Source of the DNA: Alteromonas ponticola | Lineage (GTDB): Bacteria; Pseudomonadota; Gammaproteobacteria; Enterobacterales; Alteromonadaceae | Length of the DNA stretch: 64,000 nt | NCBI RefSeq assembly: GCF_012911815.1 | Contig: NZ_JAATNW010000002.1 | Span: 1-64,000 of the forward strand | Direction: 5' to 3' | In this document: in pieces, positions 9,398 through 17,383 of the stretch | How positions within the stretch are numbered: the stretch's first letter is position 1 | Layout: the number at the start of each line of letters is the position of its first letter | Made by a program: the position numbers and the translations under genes | The notes under the pieces: generated by a model | What the model was told of the DNA's origin: nothing | The model's input: the letters and a program-made list of their open reading frames with translations, nothing else | Database searches by the model: none

Positions 9398-10141
9398 TCA
9401 GCATTTGTTAATGCCAATTACCGAAACCATGCGGCCCGTTGCCTGATGTCCTTGATGCTGCGAACGACGATGAGAAAAAAACAGCGATTCGTTTTCGTAA
9501 GTACATAGCGAAGACAGGGTGACATTTGTAAGACCGAGTGAATGCAACTGGCAGCGTGCAATTTCAGGCAAATCAATGTAAGCCTTTTCTAATGATCTTG
9601 CTTCAATGGTATGTGGCCATTGAGTGAATTGGCCGGAAAAATCAGCATCAACCTCAAAACAGTTTTTACATATAGCTGGGCCTATCCAGGCCAGACAGTC
9701 TTTAGGGTTCGAATCCATTGAGTGAAGTGTGTTTTTAATAATACCATTGGTCAAACCCTGCCACCCCGCATGAATAGCAGCGACTTCGGTGCCCGACGAG
9801 TTGGTGATGAGTATTGGAACGCAGTCTGCCGTCATGATCGCACACCAGTATCTGCGACTTGTGCTGATTGATGCATCTGCAGTGTCGGAAAGGTATGGCA
9901 AGGTCACACAAACATTACTGTGAGTTTGATTTAACCAGCACAAGCGATTTGAAAAAGGTAACAGCGATCTGTTGTGCAAAACCCTGTCAGGGTCATCGTC
10001 AACGTGTAAGGCAATATTATTTTCGGAGTAGGGTTCACCGTGAACTGCAAAGCCGCTGTTATTTAACCGGGTGGAAACATAGGCCGTGATGTTATCCGGC
10101 CTATCCCATTCAGGTGAAAACCACGCGTAATTAATAGTCAT
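9398..10141 (-). CDS. pgeF: Purine nucleoside phosphorylase / YfiH (LACC1) family protein
   Basis: The 247-residue product belongs to the YfiH/LACC1 family. Members are reported to have purine nucleoside phosphorylase/deaminase-type activity and, in E. coli, to act as a peptidoglycan-editing factor. The metal-site residues typical of the family are visible: His in LNQTHSN, Cys in MTADCVPIL and His in AAIHAGWQG. The start codon overlaps the end of rluD by 11 nt, so the two are translationally coupled. The rluD-yfiH pair is widely conserved in Gammaproteobacteria and is followed there by clpB, as here. Confidence 0.9.
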   Translation of the reverse strand: MTINYAWFSPEWDRPDNITAYVSTRLNNSGFAVHGEPYSENNIALHVDDDPDRVLHNRSLLPFSNRLCWLNQTHSNVCVTLPYLSDTADASISTSRRYWCAIMTADCVPILITNSSGTEVAAIHAGWQGLTNGIIKNTLHSMDSNPKDCLAWIGPAICKNCFEVDADFSGQFTQWPHTIEARSLEKAYIDLPEIARCQLHSLGLTNVTLSSLCTYENESLFFSHRRSQHQGHQATGRMVSVIGINKC

Positions 10142-11123
10142 CTAACGGATTTATTTTGGTGTCCTCGCGCACAGTGTTAATTAATGCAACCATGTCTTGC
10201 GGAAGGGGCGCCTGCCACGTCATCCACTCCTCAGTTTCTGGATGGTGCAAAGAGAGTTGTGCAGCATGCAGAGCCTGGCGTTTAAAATTACGCAGTGTAT
10301 TAACAAATTCTTCAGAGGCTCCTTTCGGCAATCTTGGGCGTCCACCGTAGGTGATATCGCCTACCAGGGGATGTTTGATATGCGCCATATGTACACGAAT
10401 TTGGTGGGTACGTCCGGTTTCCAATTTCAGTCTCACGTGGGTATGTGCGCGGAATTTTTCAATCACGCGATAATGAGTTACTGCTGGTTTGCCAGTTTCG
10501 CGCACAGCCATATGCGTCCGCTTTGTTGCATGCCTGCCAATCGGCGCATCGACTAAACCACCCGCTACCATAGTACCCAACGCCAAGGCCTCGTATTCTC
10601 TGCTCATCGTACGTTGTTGTAACTGTTCGACCAGATGTGTTTGCGCAGTGACTGTTTTAGCCACCACCATCAAGCCGGTCGTGTCTTTATCAAGACGATG
10701 CACAATCCCCGCCCTGGGCACTTTATCGATATTGGGTACATGCGCTAACAACGCATTAAGCAAGGTTCCATCCTGATTACCAGCGCCAGGATGAACAACC
10801 ATATCAGCCGGTTTATTAATGATTAAGATGTGCTCATCTTCATAAACGATATCCAGCTTGATGTCCTGTGGCTTACTGGTCAACTGAACTTCAAGTTCTG
10901 CATTAAGTTCGATTAATTCGTGACCATTTACCTTTTGCCGAGGAGTATTGATAACTTCACCATCAACAACCAGTTTTCCTGCCTGTATCCAGCTTTTTAA
11001 CTTCGAACGAGAATATTCCGGGAACAAATCCGCAACAACCTGATCTAATCTCTGTCCGAAGTGGCGAGATTCTGCTTCAGCCTGAAGGGAAATGATGTTT
11101 ACATCGGTATGGTTTTGACTCAT
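10131..11123 (-). CDS. rluD: 23S rRNA pseudouridine(1911/1915/1917) synthase
   Basis: RluD makes the three pseudouridines of helix 69 in 23S rRNA. The 330-residue protein has an N-terminal S4 RNA-binding domain (about 20-80, RLDQVVADLFPEYSRSKLK) and the RluA-type catalytic motif HRLDKDTTGL with the nucleophilic Asp near residue 144. The gene is divergent from bamD, as in E. coli (bamD-rluD), with about 170 bp of promoter space between them. Confidence 0.95.
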   Translation of the reverse strand: MSQNHTDVNIISLQAEAESRHFGQRLDQVVADLFPEYSRSKLKSWIQAGKLVVDGEVINTPRQKVNGHELIELNAELEVQLTSKPQDIKLDIVYEDEHILIINKPADMVVHPGAGNQDGTLLNALLAHVPNIDKVPRAGIVHRLDKDTTGLMVVAKTVTAQTHLVEQLQQRTMSREYEALALGTMVAGGLVDAPIGRHATKRTHMAVRETGKPAVTHYRVIEKFRAHTHVRLKLETGRTHQIRVHMAHIKHPLVGDITYGGRPRLPKGASEEFVNTLRNFKRQALHAAQLSLHHPETEEWMTWQAPLPQDMVALINTVREDTKINPLDDY

Positions 11124-11291
11124 AACACCTGAGTATTTGCTAAAACCATTATTATAACAAGATTTGTTTCAGATCGCGGCAAACTTTATTGCTTTTATGT
11201 GGTGCTTTAAAGTCTGATTGCGTTAGAATGCTCTCAATCAAATATGTCGCAATAGACATAATTAAATAAAATAGCAGGAATGTAATACGCT

Positions 11292-12056
11292 ATGAGATCG
11301 ATACGATTTATTATGCCCGTGCTATTGGGCGCGGCAATTAGCTTATCTGGGTGCAGTTCATCCACAGACGAAGAAAAGCTGGCAATGGCTAACATGGGTG
11401 CGCAGCAGCTTTATGAAAGAGCGAAACAAAGCATGGCAGCCGGAAATTTTAGTAATGCTGCAGAGACATTAAGCACACTTGATTCGCGTTACCCTTTCGG
11501 ACCATTATCGCATCAGGTCCAGTTAGATTTGATTTACAGCTACTATAAGGCAAGTAAAACGGACGAGACTCTCGCCACGATTGACCGTTTTTTACGCTTG
11601 AATCCGAACCATTCAGACGTTGATTATGTTCGTTACATGCGCGGACTAACCAATATGGATGCAGAAAATAATCTGTTTCAGGATTTAATGGGGATTGACC
11701 GCGCTGATCGAGATCCGGAAAAATCACGTGAAGCATTTAATGATTTTAGAAAATTAATTGAAGAGCACCCTGACAGCAAATACGCTGCGGATGCGCAAAA
11801 ACGCATGGTTTTTATTAAAGATCGTCTGGCACGTTATGAAATTGCTATTGCACGTTTTTATATGCGCAGACAGGCCTATGTAGCTGCAGCGAACCGCGGA
11901 CGTTATGTGATTGAGCATTACCCAAACTCAGATCAAGTCCAGCAGGCATTAGAAATTATGGTTTCAAGCTACACCGAACTGGGATTGGAAGAACTAAAGC
12001 AAAATGCAATGAAAACCTTGAAACTTAATTATCCTGATAGTGATTTCATCAGTTAA
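11292..12056 (+). CDS. bamD: Outer membrane protein assembly factor BamD (lipoprotein)
   Basis: BamD is the essential lipoprotein of the BAM complex that inserts beta-barrel proteins. The 254-residue protein has a lipoprotein signal with lipobox LSGC (Cys21) followed by Ser, which favours outer-membrane retention. Five TPR-like repeats follow, including LDSRYPFGPLSHQVQLDLIY. Position and orientation opposite rluD match the usual neighbourhood. It converges on the chrR-like gene with only 6 nt between stop codons. Confidence 0.95.
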   Translation: MRSIRFIMPVLLGAAISLSGCSSSTDEEKLAMANMGAQQLYERAKQSMAAGNFSNAAETLSTLDSRYPFGPLSHQVQLDLIYSYYKASKTDETLATIDRFLRLNPNHSDVDYVRYMRGLTNMDAENNLFQDLMGIDRADRDPEKSREAFNDFRKLIEEHPDSKYAADAQKRMVFIKDRLARYEIAIARFYMRRQAYVAAANRGRYVIEHYPNSDQVQQALEIMVSSYTELGLEELKQNAMKTLKLNYPDSDFIS

Positions 12057-12062
12057 TTATAG

Positions 12063-12737
12063 TTAAAAGTAAAGGTGGCTGGAGGGGTTGAGTAAGTTTG
12101 TCAATCCCGTTGAAAATACCACCGGCTTCTCAAGTACGGTAAAAACCAAACACCCCTGCTCTGCATTGCAAACTGGGGTCTTGGAGGCCTCCTCCTTAAT
12201 TGCTACGAAGTCCCCTTTTTTGTGTACTTTTCTCCCTTCGGAGAGTTCACCATCAATAATTAACCAATACGCTTTTCCCACGTACTGGTGTTCCGGAATG
12301 TGCCCGCCTTTCTCCAGATACATAAAACTAGCCTGCCAGCTACTATTAAAATCGATGGCTGTTTGCCACGTTTTGCCGGCTAGATAGGACCAACCTCCCG
12401 CCTTGAGTGCATATTTTCTCAAAGTTCGAGGTAGCTGAAAGCGCATACCGTCGAGATGGATGTATTGACTATGTTGAGAGTATGGAAGAGAGGATTGAGT
12501 AAAGTACGCACTTGAGGAAGTAATCCCCTCAAACATTGAATCAAGTTTGTGCTGACGCAATACAGGCTCATTCAAATGAAACACCTTTGCCGCCAACAAT
12601 TCGGTTTTTTGCTGAAGCTCGTCCCTGCACCACTCGCACATATCAACGTGTGCAGAAACCAATACTGATTCTTCAGGTGACAACGCCCCTTCTGCGAACA
12701 AAGTTAATTGTTCGCCAGTGGGGTGAAAATTAATCAT
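12063..12737 (-). CDS. chrR: ChrR-type anti-sigma factor (zinc finger plus cupin)
   Basis: The 224-residue protein has an N-terminal zinc-binding anti-sigma domain with the H-x3-C-x2-C motif (HVDMCEWC, about residues 30-37). Its C-terminal cupin-like domain includes HIPEHQYVGKAYWLIIDGE, with His and Glu positioned as metal ligands. It would hold the adjacent ECF sigma factor inactive in the cytoplasm and release it on oxidative signals; Rhodobacter ChrR does this for singlet oxygen. The ATG overlaps the sigma gene by 8 nt. Function by family; the inducing signal here is inferred. Confidence 0.85.
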   Translation of the reverse strand: MINFHPTGEQLTLFAEGALSPEESVLVSAHVDMCEWCRDELQQKTELLAAKVFHLNEPVLRQHKLDSMFEGITSSSAYFTQSSLPYSQHSQYIHLDGMRFQLPRTLRKYALKAGGWSYLAGKTWQTAIDFNSSWQASFMYLEKGGHIPEHQYVGKAYWLIIDGELSEGRKVHKKGDFVAIKEEASKTPVCNAEQGCLVFTVLEKPVVFSTGLTNLLNPSSHLYF

Positions 12738-13341
12738 CGTCGTTAAGCATACCTTTCAAACGTTGTAACGCTAAGCGAGTACGGGATTTCACCGTCCCAA
12801 GTGGAATTACAAGTTCATCTGCCACTTCCTGCTGTGATTTACCATCAATGTAAATGGCTTCAATCACTGCCTGCTGTTTAGGTGGAAGAGATTCAAACAT
12901 AAAACCAATCTGTTCCAGCGTAATTTGTTCATCCAGCGATGCTTCTTTAAGATCTGCTGTTTGTTCACATAAGACTGGCCACAGGTCATCTGAGCACACA
13001 TCTTCTTTACGGTTCTGCAATTTACGCAACATATCGAAACGGATGTTTCGTGCAATGGTGAATATCCAGGTGGATGGCGAGCCTTTTTCCGCGTTAAACA
13101 AGTGGGCCTTTTGCCAGACGTTAGACATAGTGTCTTGCACAAGCTCCATCGCCAGCGCCTCATTGCCCATTTGCTTAAGTGCGTAGGAGCGCAGACGGGG
13201 TGCAAAATAACTAAAAACTCGGCCAAATGAGGCTTTACATCGAGTCTCGGCTACTGCAACGATATAATCAGACATCTCGCTTGCACAATCTCTCGGTTTA
13301 ATGACACTGTTGCTTTGTTCCAAAGGAATTCCAACTAACAT
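12730..13341 (-). CDS. ECF sigma factor of the RpoE/ChrR (ECF11-like) type
   Basis: The 203-residue protein has sigma region 2 (ALKQMGNEALAMELVQDTM...ARNIRFDMLRK) and region 4 (LPPKQQAVIEAIYIDGKSQQEVADELVIPLGTVKSR). The stretch IVAVAETRCKASFGRVFSYFAPRL is typical of sigma factors paired with ChrR. It is distinct from the envelope-stress rpoE at 49.2 kb. A shorter start at the internal Met (MSDYIVAV..., base 13275) is possible. Its likely target is the divergent lipid-modification operon at 14.2-18.6 kb. Confidence 0.85.
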   Translation of the reverse strand: MLVGIPLEQSNSVIKPRDCASEMSDYIVAVAETRCKASFGRVFSYFAPRLRSYALKQMGNEALAMELVQDTMSNVWQKAHLFNAEKGSPSTWIFTIARNIRFDMLRKLQNRKEDVCSDDLWPVLCEQTADLKEASLDEQITLEQIGFMFESLPPKQQAVIEAIYIDGKSQQEVADELVIPLGTVKSRTRLALQRLKGMLNDDD

Positions 13342-13426
13342 ATAGGTTCATCCGCGTTTTCTGAAATGATTGTCAGATCCTAAGCACAAAGATTTAAAGT
13401 GTTATCCCACCACAAGTGACCTCAAC

Positions 13427-14038
13427 TCACGACACTCGGGTAACCTCATCTGCCATCACTGCGTGCAATGCAGATAAATAACTTAACAACGGTTTTGCGT
13501 CTTTTTGTACTAAAAACTGTTGTTTTTTTTCTGCGTCAATTGGTAGTAACTCTAACCACCTAAACAAAACCCAATTTGCTTCATGGTATTTAAGCTCATC
13601 ATATTGTTGAGCTAAATCCTTAAATTGCGCAAAAACTTCCTTTAAATATTCGTCCATAGGAGCGATCTGTTGAGCAGGTTGCTGTGAATGCCAAATCTGA
13701 ACTTTTTCGCAATTTGCAAATTGTAGCCCGTCAGATTCAGTCACCACATCGGTCACCTCAACACAATAGTGTCCAGCAACCTTTATGCCAAGTAGACCAT
13801 CCGGTAACGTATTAAAGTCAACCACACGGACAGCGGTACCTATAGGAAGAACGCGCTCATCTCCAGCTTGGCTAACACGTGCATTATGCATGCAAATTAC
13901 AAACATCGAATCTGTCGCGCACGCATGCTTAACCATACGCATGTAGCGGGGCTCAAAGATACGCAACGACATTCTACCACCCGGTAAAATGTGCGCAGAC
14001 AAGGGAAAAATTGGCAGCTTTTCCGCTTTCATTAACAC
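13427..14038 (-). CDS. LON substrate-binding-domain protein (no protease domain)
   Basis: The 203-residue protein corresponds only to the N-terminal substrate-recognition domain of Lon proteases. It begins KLPIFPLSAHILPGGRMSLRIFEPRYMRMV, the standard LON-domain opening, and has no AAA+ or serine-protease region. Stand-alone LON-domain proteins are common, but their role is not well defined. Its position between the ECF sigma gene and the stress operon suggests membership of the same regulon; this is inference. ATG codons at 14038 and 14032 are both possible. Confidence 0.8.
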   Translation of the reverse strand: MLMKAEKLPIFPLSAHILPGGRMSLRIFEPRYMRMVKHACATDSMFVICMHNARVSQAGDERVLPIGTAVRVVDFNTLPDGLLGIKVAGHYCVEVTDVVTESDGLQFANCEKVQIWHSQQPAQQIAPMDEYLKEVFAQFKDLAQQYDELKYHEANWVLFRWLELLPIDAEKKQQFLVQKDAKPLLSYLSALHAVMADEVTRVS

Positions 14039-14127
14039 CGTAAAAGATTTGCAGAATTTGCCTAGCTACGCTATCGACTAATATTTGGATCGTTATAGTA
14101 ACCCTTGTTTAATAAGGGCTGGCAAAG

Positions 14128-14157
14128 TGATCTGGTTAAATAGAAACTATGTATTGA
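14128..14157 (+). promoter_or_regulatory. Candidate ECF-type promoter of the SnoaL-SDR-FAD-DUF1365-CFA operon
   Basis: TGATCT (14128-14133) is followed after 18 bp by TATTGA. The -35 hexamer and spacing resemble the Rhodobacter RpoE/ChrR consensus (TGATCC, N17-18, TAAGA), and the distance to the ATG at 14183 is reasonable. The -10 match is poor, so this is a candidate only. Confidence 0.3.
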
Positions 14158-14182
14158 AAACTAAATAAATTTTTATCAATTC

Positions 14183-14617
14183 ATGAATCCCGTTGACGCA
14201 TTTTGTAAACATTTTGAGCAGTTCCACCGAAGTTCCCCCTCTGACTTGCGAAAATTCTACACAGAAGATGTAGAGTTTATAGACCCGGTAAATCACCTGC
14301 ATGGTTTAAACAATTTAGCCACTTACCTGTCAGCACTTCGCGACAAGGTTGAGGAATGTACATTTTGCATCCACTCCATCAGTGAAAGCGTAGATAGTGA
14401 TATAAAAGTGTGTTTTGTAAGCTGGACCATGATGATGAAATTATCCTCATTACCTACTAAGCCAATTGAAGTAGAGGGCGTTTCACACTTAAAAGTGAAG
14501 GCTGACGGAATTTTCTTTCACCGCGATTACTTTGATGTAGGTCAGCTGGTCTACGAAAATATTCCATTATTAAAGTGGGTCATCAAAGCCATTAAATCTA
14601 GATTAAGGGAAGCGTAA
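14183..14617 (+). CDS. SnoaL-like / NTF2-fold protein
   Basis: The 144-residue protein has the small alpha+beta cone fold signature of SnoaL/NTF2-like proteins. An N-terminal helix pair (NPVDAFCKHFEQFHRSSPSDLRKFYTEDVEFIDPVNHLHGL) is followed by beta strands ending in HRDYFDVGQLVYENIPLL. It is the first gene of a five-gene operon whose genes all overlap or abut (ATG of the next gene at its last base). The order SnoaL-SDR-FAD-DUF1365-CFA is a recurring cluster linked to ChrR-type sigma factors. Substrate unknown. Confidence 0.8.
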   Translation: MNPVDAFCKHFEQFHRSSPSDLRKFYTEDVEFIDPVNHLHGLNNLATYLSALRDKVEECTFCIHSISESVDSDIKVCFVSWTMMMKLSSLPTKPIEVEGVSHLKVKADGIFFHRDYFDVGQLVYENIPLLKWVIKAIKSRLREA

Positions 14618-15357
14618 TGTCACACTTACCTAAGCAACAACAACGTTTACTTGTTACTGGTGCCACGTCAGGAATAGGGTTGGAATTGGTCAAACAGGCT
14701 GTTCAACAGGGCTGGTCAGTTACTGCATGCGGTCGAAATCAGGAAAAATTACAAACTTTAGAAACCTCGTTAGGGGTGAAGACGCTTCAATTTGATGTAA
14801 GTAAGGAAGAGGAAACGGCCCAGATATTAGCCGACGTTGACTGGGATATTGCCGTACTCAATGCGGGTACCTGTGAGTATGTCGATATAGATCAGTTTGA
14901 ACCAGCGATGTTTCAGCGGGTATTTAGTGCAAATTTCTTTGGTGTGGTGAATTGTGTAGCAGCCCTGCTTCCCACTGGTAAACCAGGCAAGTCTTTTGTC
15001 ATCGTAGATAGCATGGCCCGCTTGTTTCCCTTTACCCGGGCAGAAGCCTACGGCGCGAGTAAAGCCGCGCTGCACTACTTCTCACAAAGCCTGAAGGTTG
15101 ATTTAGACGCAAAAAACATCAAGGTGCAAACCGTATCGCCTGGTTTTGTTGAAACCCCCCTCACTGACAAAAACGACTTTGAGATGCCGATGATTATTTC
15201 GGTAGAAAAAGCCGCGAAAGCATTGCTTAAAGGTATCGAAGATAAAAAAGACGAGATCACGTTCCCTACCCGCTTTAGTGTGATAATGAAGACATTGAAT
15301 ATGCTACCGTCATCTTTACAACATTTTCTTGCAAAAAAAATGCGCAGTAATATGTGA
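14617..15357 (+). CDS. Short-chain dehydrogenase/reductase
   Basis: The 246-residue SDR has the N-terminal cofactor motif TGATSGIGLELV, the NAG strand motif (VLNAGT), a Ser in VDSMAR and the catalytic YGASK motif near residue 148. It is cytoplasmic and uses NAD(P)H. Arg/Gly after the first strand (ACGRN) suggests NADPH preference, which is inference. Second gene of the putative ECF-controlled lipid-modification operon; it overlaps the next gene by 4 nt. Confidence 0.9.
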   Translation: MSHLPKQQQRLLVTGATSGIGLELVKQAVQQGWSVTACGRNQEKLQTLETSLGVKTLQFDVSKEEETAQILADVDWDIAVLNAGTCEYVDIDQFEPAMFQRVFSANFFGVVNCVAALLPTGKPGKSFVIVDSMARLFPFTRAEAYGASKAALHYFSQSLKVDLDAKNIKVQTVSPGFVETPLTDKNDFEMPMIISVEKAAKALLKGIEDKKDEITFPTRFSVIMKTLNMLPSSLQHFLAKKMRSNM

Positions 15358-16637
15358 GTTCACCAATGACAAAACGAAGAATTGCCGTAGTTGGCACAGG
15401 TATCGCTGGTCTTACTTCAGCGTATCTTTTGAGCCGGCGCAATGATGTCACCGTTTTTGAAGCGAATGATTACATTGGAGGACATACCGCCACCAAAACA
15501 GTTTCAGTAGATAAGCAACAGTATCAAATTGATACCGGCTTCATCGTCTATAACGATTGGACGTATCCTAACTTCATTCGTCTACTGGAAAGATTAGATG
15601 TGCGCAGCCAACCTACCGAAATGAGTTTTTCCGTCCATTGTGAAACCAGCAAGCTTGAATACAATGGCAATAATCTCAATTCACTGTTTGCGCAGCGTCG
15701 CAATCTTTTTAAGCCTCGTTTCTGGAGGCTGGTAAAAGATATCGTTGCTTTCAATAAGGCATGTAAGCAACTTATTGCCAATAAAGAAGACGTCAGCGGT
15801 CGTACGTTATCTTCGTTAATTGAAGAGTTGAAACTAAGCCCGTTATTCTCCACGCATTATATTCTTCCTATGTGCGCGGCAATCTGGTCGTCCAGTCTGG
15901 CACAGGCAGAGAAATTTCCGCTGCAGTTTTTCCTGCAGTTTTTCAATAATCACGGATTACTCAACATCAATCACCGCCCCCAGTGGCGCACCATTGCTGG
16001 CGGCTCTTCTCAGTATATTGAACCGTTAATAAAGCCTTTTGCAGACAACATAAAATTATCCACCGCCATAGCGCAGGTGGAGACCACAAATGAGGGCGTT
16101 ATTCTGATTGATGATGCGAGAAACCAATATCAGTTCGATGATGTTGTTTTAGCATGTCACAGTGACCAGGCTCTTTCCATGTTGAAAAATAACAATGCTG
16201 CTTATCAGGACATATTAGGCAGTATGCAATATGCAAATAACGATGTGGTATTGCATACTGACACCAGCTTATTGCCAGATAGAAAACTAGCCTGGGCAAG
16301 TTGGAACTACCGCCTTAAACAGAATGAAAATCGGGTTAGTTCAGCGCCTGCATCAGTGACTTACAACATGAATATTTTGCAGCGTTTAGATACAAGTAAA
16401 ACATTTTGCGTGACGCTTAATGATAGTGCTTCGATCAAGCCAGAAACGATCTTGGGCAGTTACTGCTATTCACATCCGCAGTTTAGTCAAAAGATGATCC
16501 AAGCGCAGCTTCGTAAAGAAGAAATATGCGGAAAACAAAATATTTATTTCTGCGGAGCATACTGGTACAACGGTTTCCATGAAGATGGTGTCAGAAGCGC
16601 GTTAGACGTGTGTAAGAAGTTTGGGGAAGACATGTAA
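15354..16637 (+). CDS. FAD-dependent oxidoreductase (amine oxidase / desaturase-like)
   Basis: The 427-residue flavoprotein opens with the dinucleotide-binding motif GTGIAGLTSAYLL and the downstream GGHT element of NAD(P)/FAD-binding amine-oxidase-like proteins. The C-terminal FCGAYWYNGFHEDGVRSA is the typical second FAD contact, and the family is usually found beside DUF1365 and CFA-like genes. The GTG at 15354 overlaps the SDR stop as GTGA; the ATG at 15366 is an alternative. Probably acts on fatty acyl chains of phospholipids, by analogy with the Rhodobacter cluster. Confidence 0.85.
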   Translation: MSSPMTKRRIAVVGTGIAGLTSAYLLSRRNDVTVFEANDYIGGHTATKTVSVDKQQYQIDTGFIVYNDWTYPNFIRLLERLDVRSQPTEMSFSVHCETSKLEYNGNNLNSLFAQRRNLFKPRFWRLVKDIVAFNKACKQLIANKEDVSGRTLSSLIEELKLSPLFSTHYILPMCAAIWSSSLAQAEKFPLQFFLQFFNNHGLLNINHRPQWRTIAGGSSQYIEPLIKPFADNIKLSTAIAQVETTNEGVILIDDARNQYQFDDVVLACHSDQALSMLKNNNAAYQDILGSMQYANNDVVLHTDTSLLPDRKLAWASWNYRLKQNENRVSSAPASVTYNMNILQRLDTSKTFCVTLNDSASIKPETILGSYCYSHPQFSQKMIQAQLRKEEICGKQNIYFCGAYWYNGFHEDGVRSALDVCKKFGEDM

Positions 16638-17383
16638 TGCAAAGCGCAATTTATCATGGAAACGTTTTTCATCAACGATTCCGCCCCACCCGACACGCCT
16701 TTAACTACAGTATGTTCCTGTTCTGGCTAAAGCTAGATGAAATTGATCAAATTTGCTCAAGCGTGAAGTATATTTCTACCTCCCGACTTTCACTTGTTCA
16801 GTTCAGACGACAGGACTATCTGGGTGATGCTGAAGAATCACTGGCGGTGGCCGTTCGTAAAAAAATGTCAACGTTGCACGGGTCGCCGTTAGTCGGCGAT
16901 GTTTTTTTGCTTGGTCAATTACGTACACTGGGTTTTTATTTCAGCCCAGTAAACTTCTATTTTTTGCGCAATATTCATGGCACTTTCACTCATATGTTAG
17001 CTGAAGTCAGCAATACGCCGTGGCATGAAACACACTGTTATTTGGTCGATTTAGACAAACAGGAAGACAGCCCAAAAGCATTTCATGTTTCTCCGTTCAA
17101 CCCCATGGATATGGTTTACAAATGGCGAGTATCAGCGCCAGATGAAAAACTGTCTATTGCACTGGATTGTCATCAACAGAAGAAAGACTTCACGGCTGGA
17201 TTAACGCTACAGCGTCAGCCTTTGACAACGCAAAACCTTAGAAAATGTTTGTTTAAAATACCTGGTATGTCGATTAAAACCGTCGTTGGAATCTACTACC
17301 AGGCACTAAAATTATGGCTGAAGGGTACCCCTTTTTACCCTTATGCTTCAGAAAAACATGGGGCTACACATGGCGACAAGTGA
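16637..17383 (+). CDS. DUF1365 family protein
   Basis: The 248-residue protein starts SAIYHGNVFHQRFRPTRHAFNYSMF, the standard opening of DUF1365, and contains LRTLGFYFSPVNFYF, the most conserved block. No enzymatic function is firmly assigned. From memory, the Rhodobacter homologue RSP_1090 is a core sigma-E gene implicated in the singlet-oxygen response. It overlaps its neighbours by 1 nt upstream and about 14 nt downstream, so it is tightly coupled to the CFA-like gene. Confidence 0.87.
   Translation: MQSAIYHGNVFHQRFRPTRHAFNYSMFLFWLKLDEIDQICSSVKYISTSRLSLVQFRRQDYLGDAEESLAVAVRKKMSTLHGSPLVGDVFLLGQLRTLGFYFSPVNFYFLRNIHGTFTHMLAEVSNTPWHETHCYLVDLDKQEDSPKAFHVSPFNPMDMVYKWRVSAPDEKLSIALDCHQQKKDFTAGLTLQRQPLTTQNLRKCLFKIPGMSIKTVVGIYYQALKLWLKGTPFYPYASEKHGATHGDK

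Noticed and set aside
13352-13380. Possible autoregulatory ECF promoter (GGATCT) before the ChrR-linked sigma gene
   Set aside because: The region at the expected -10 is GC-rich (CGCGGA) and does not match the candidate motif at 14128.
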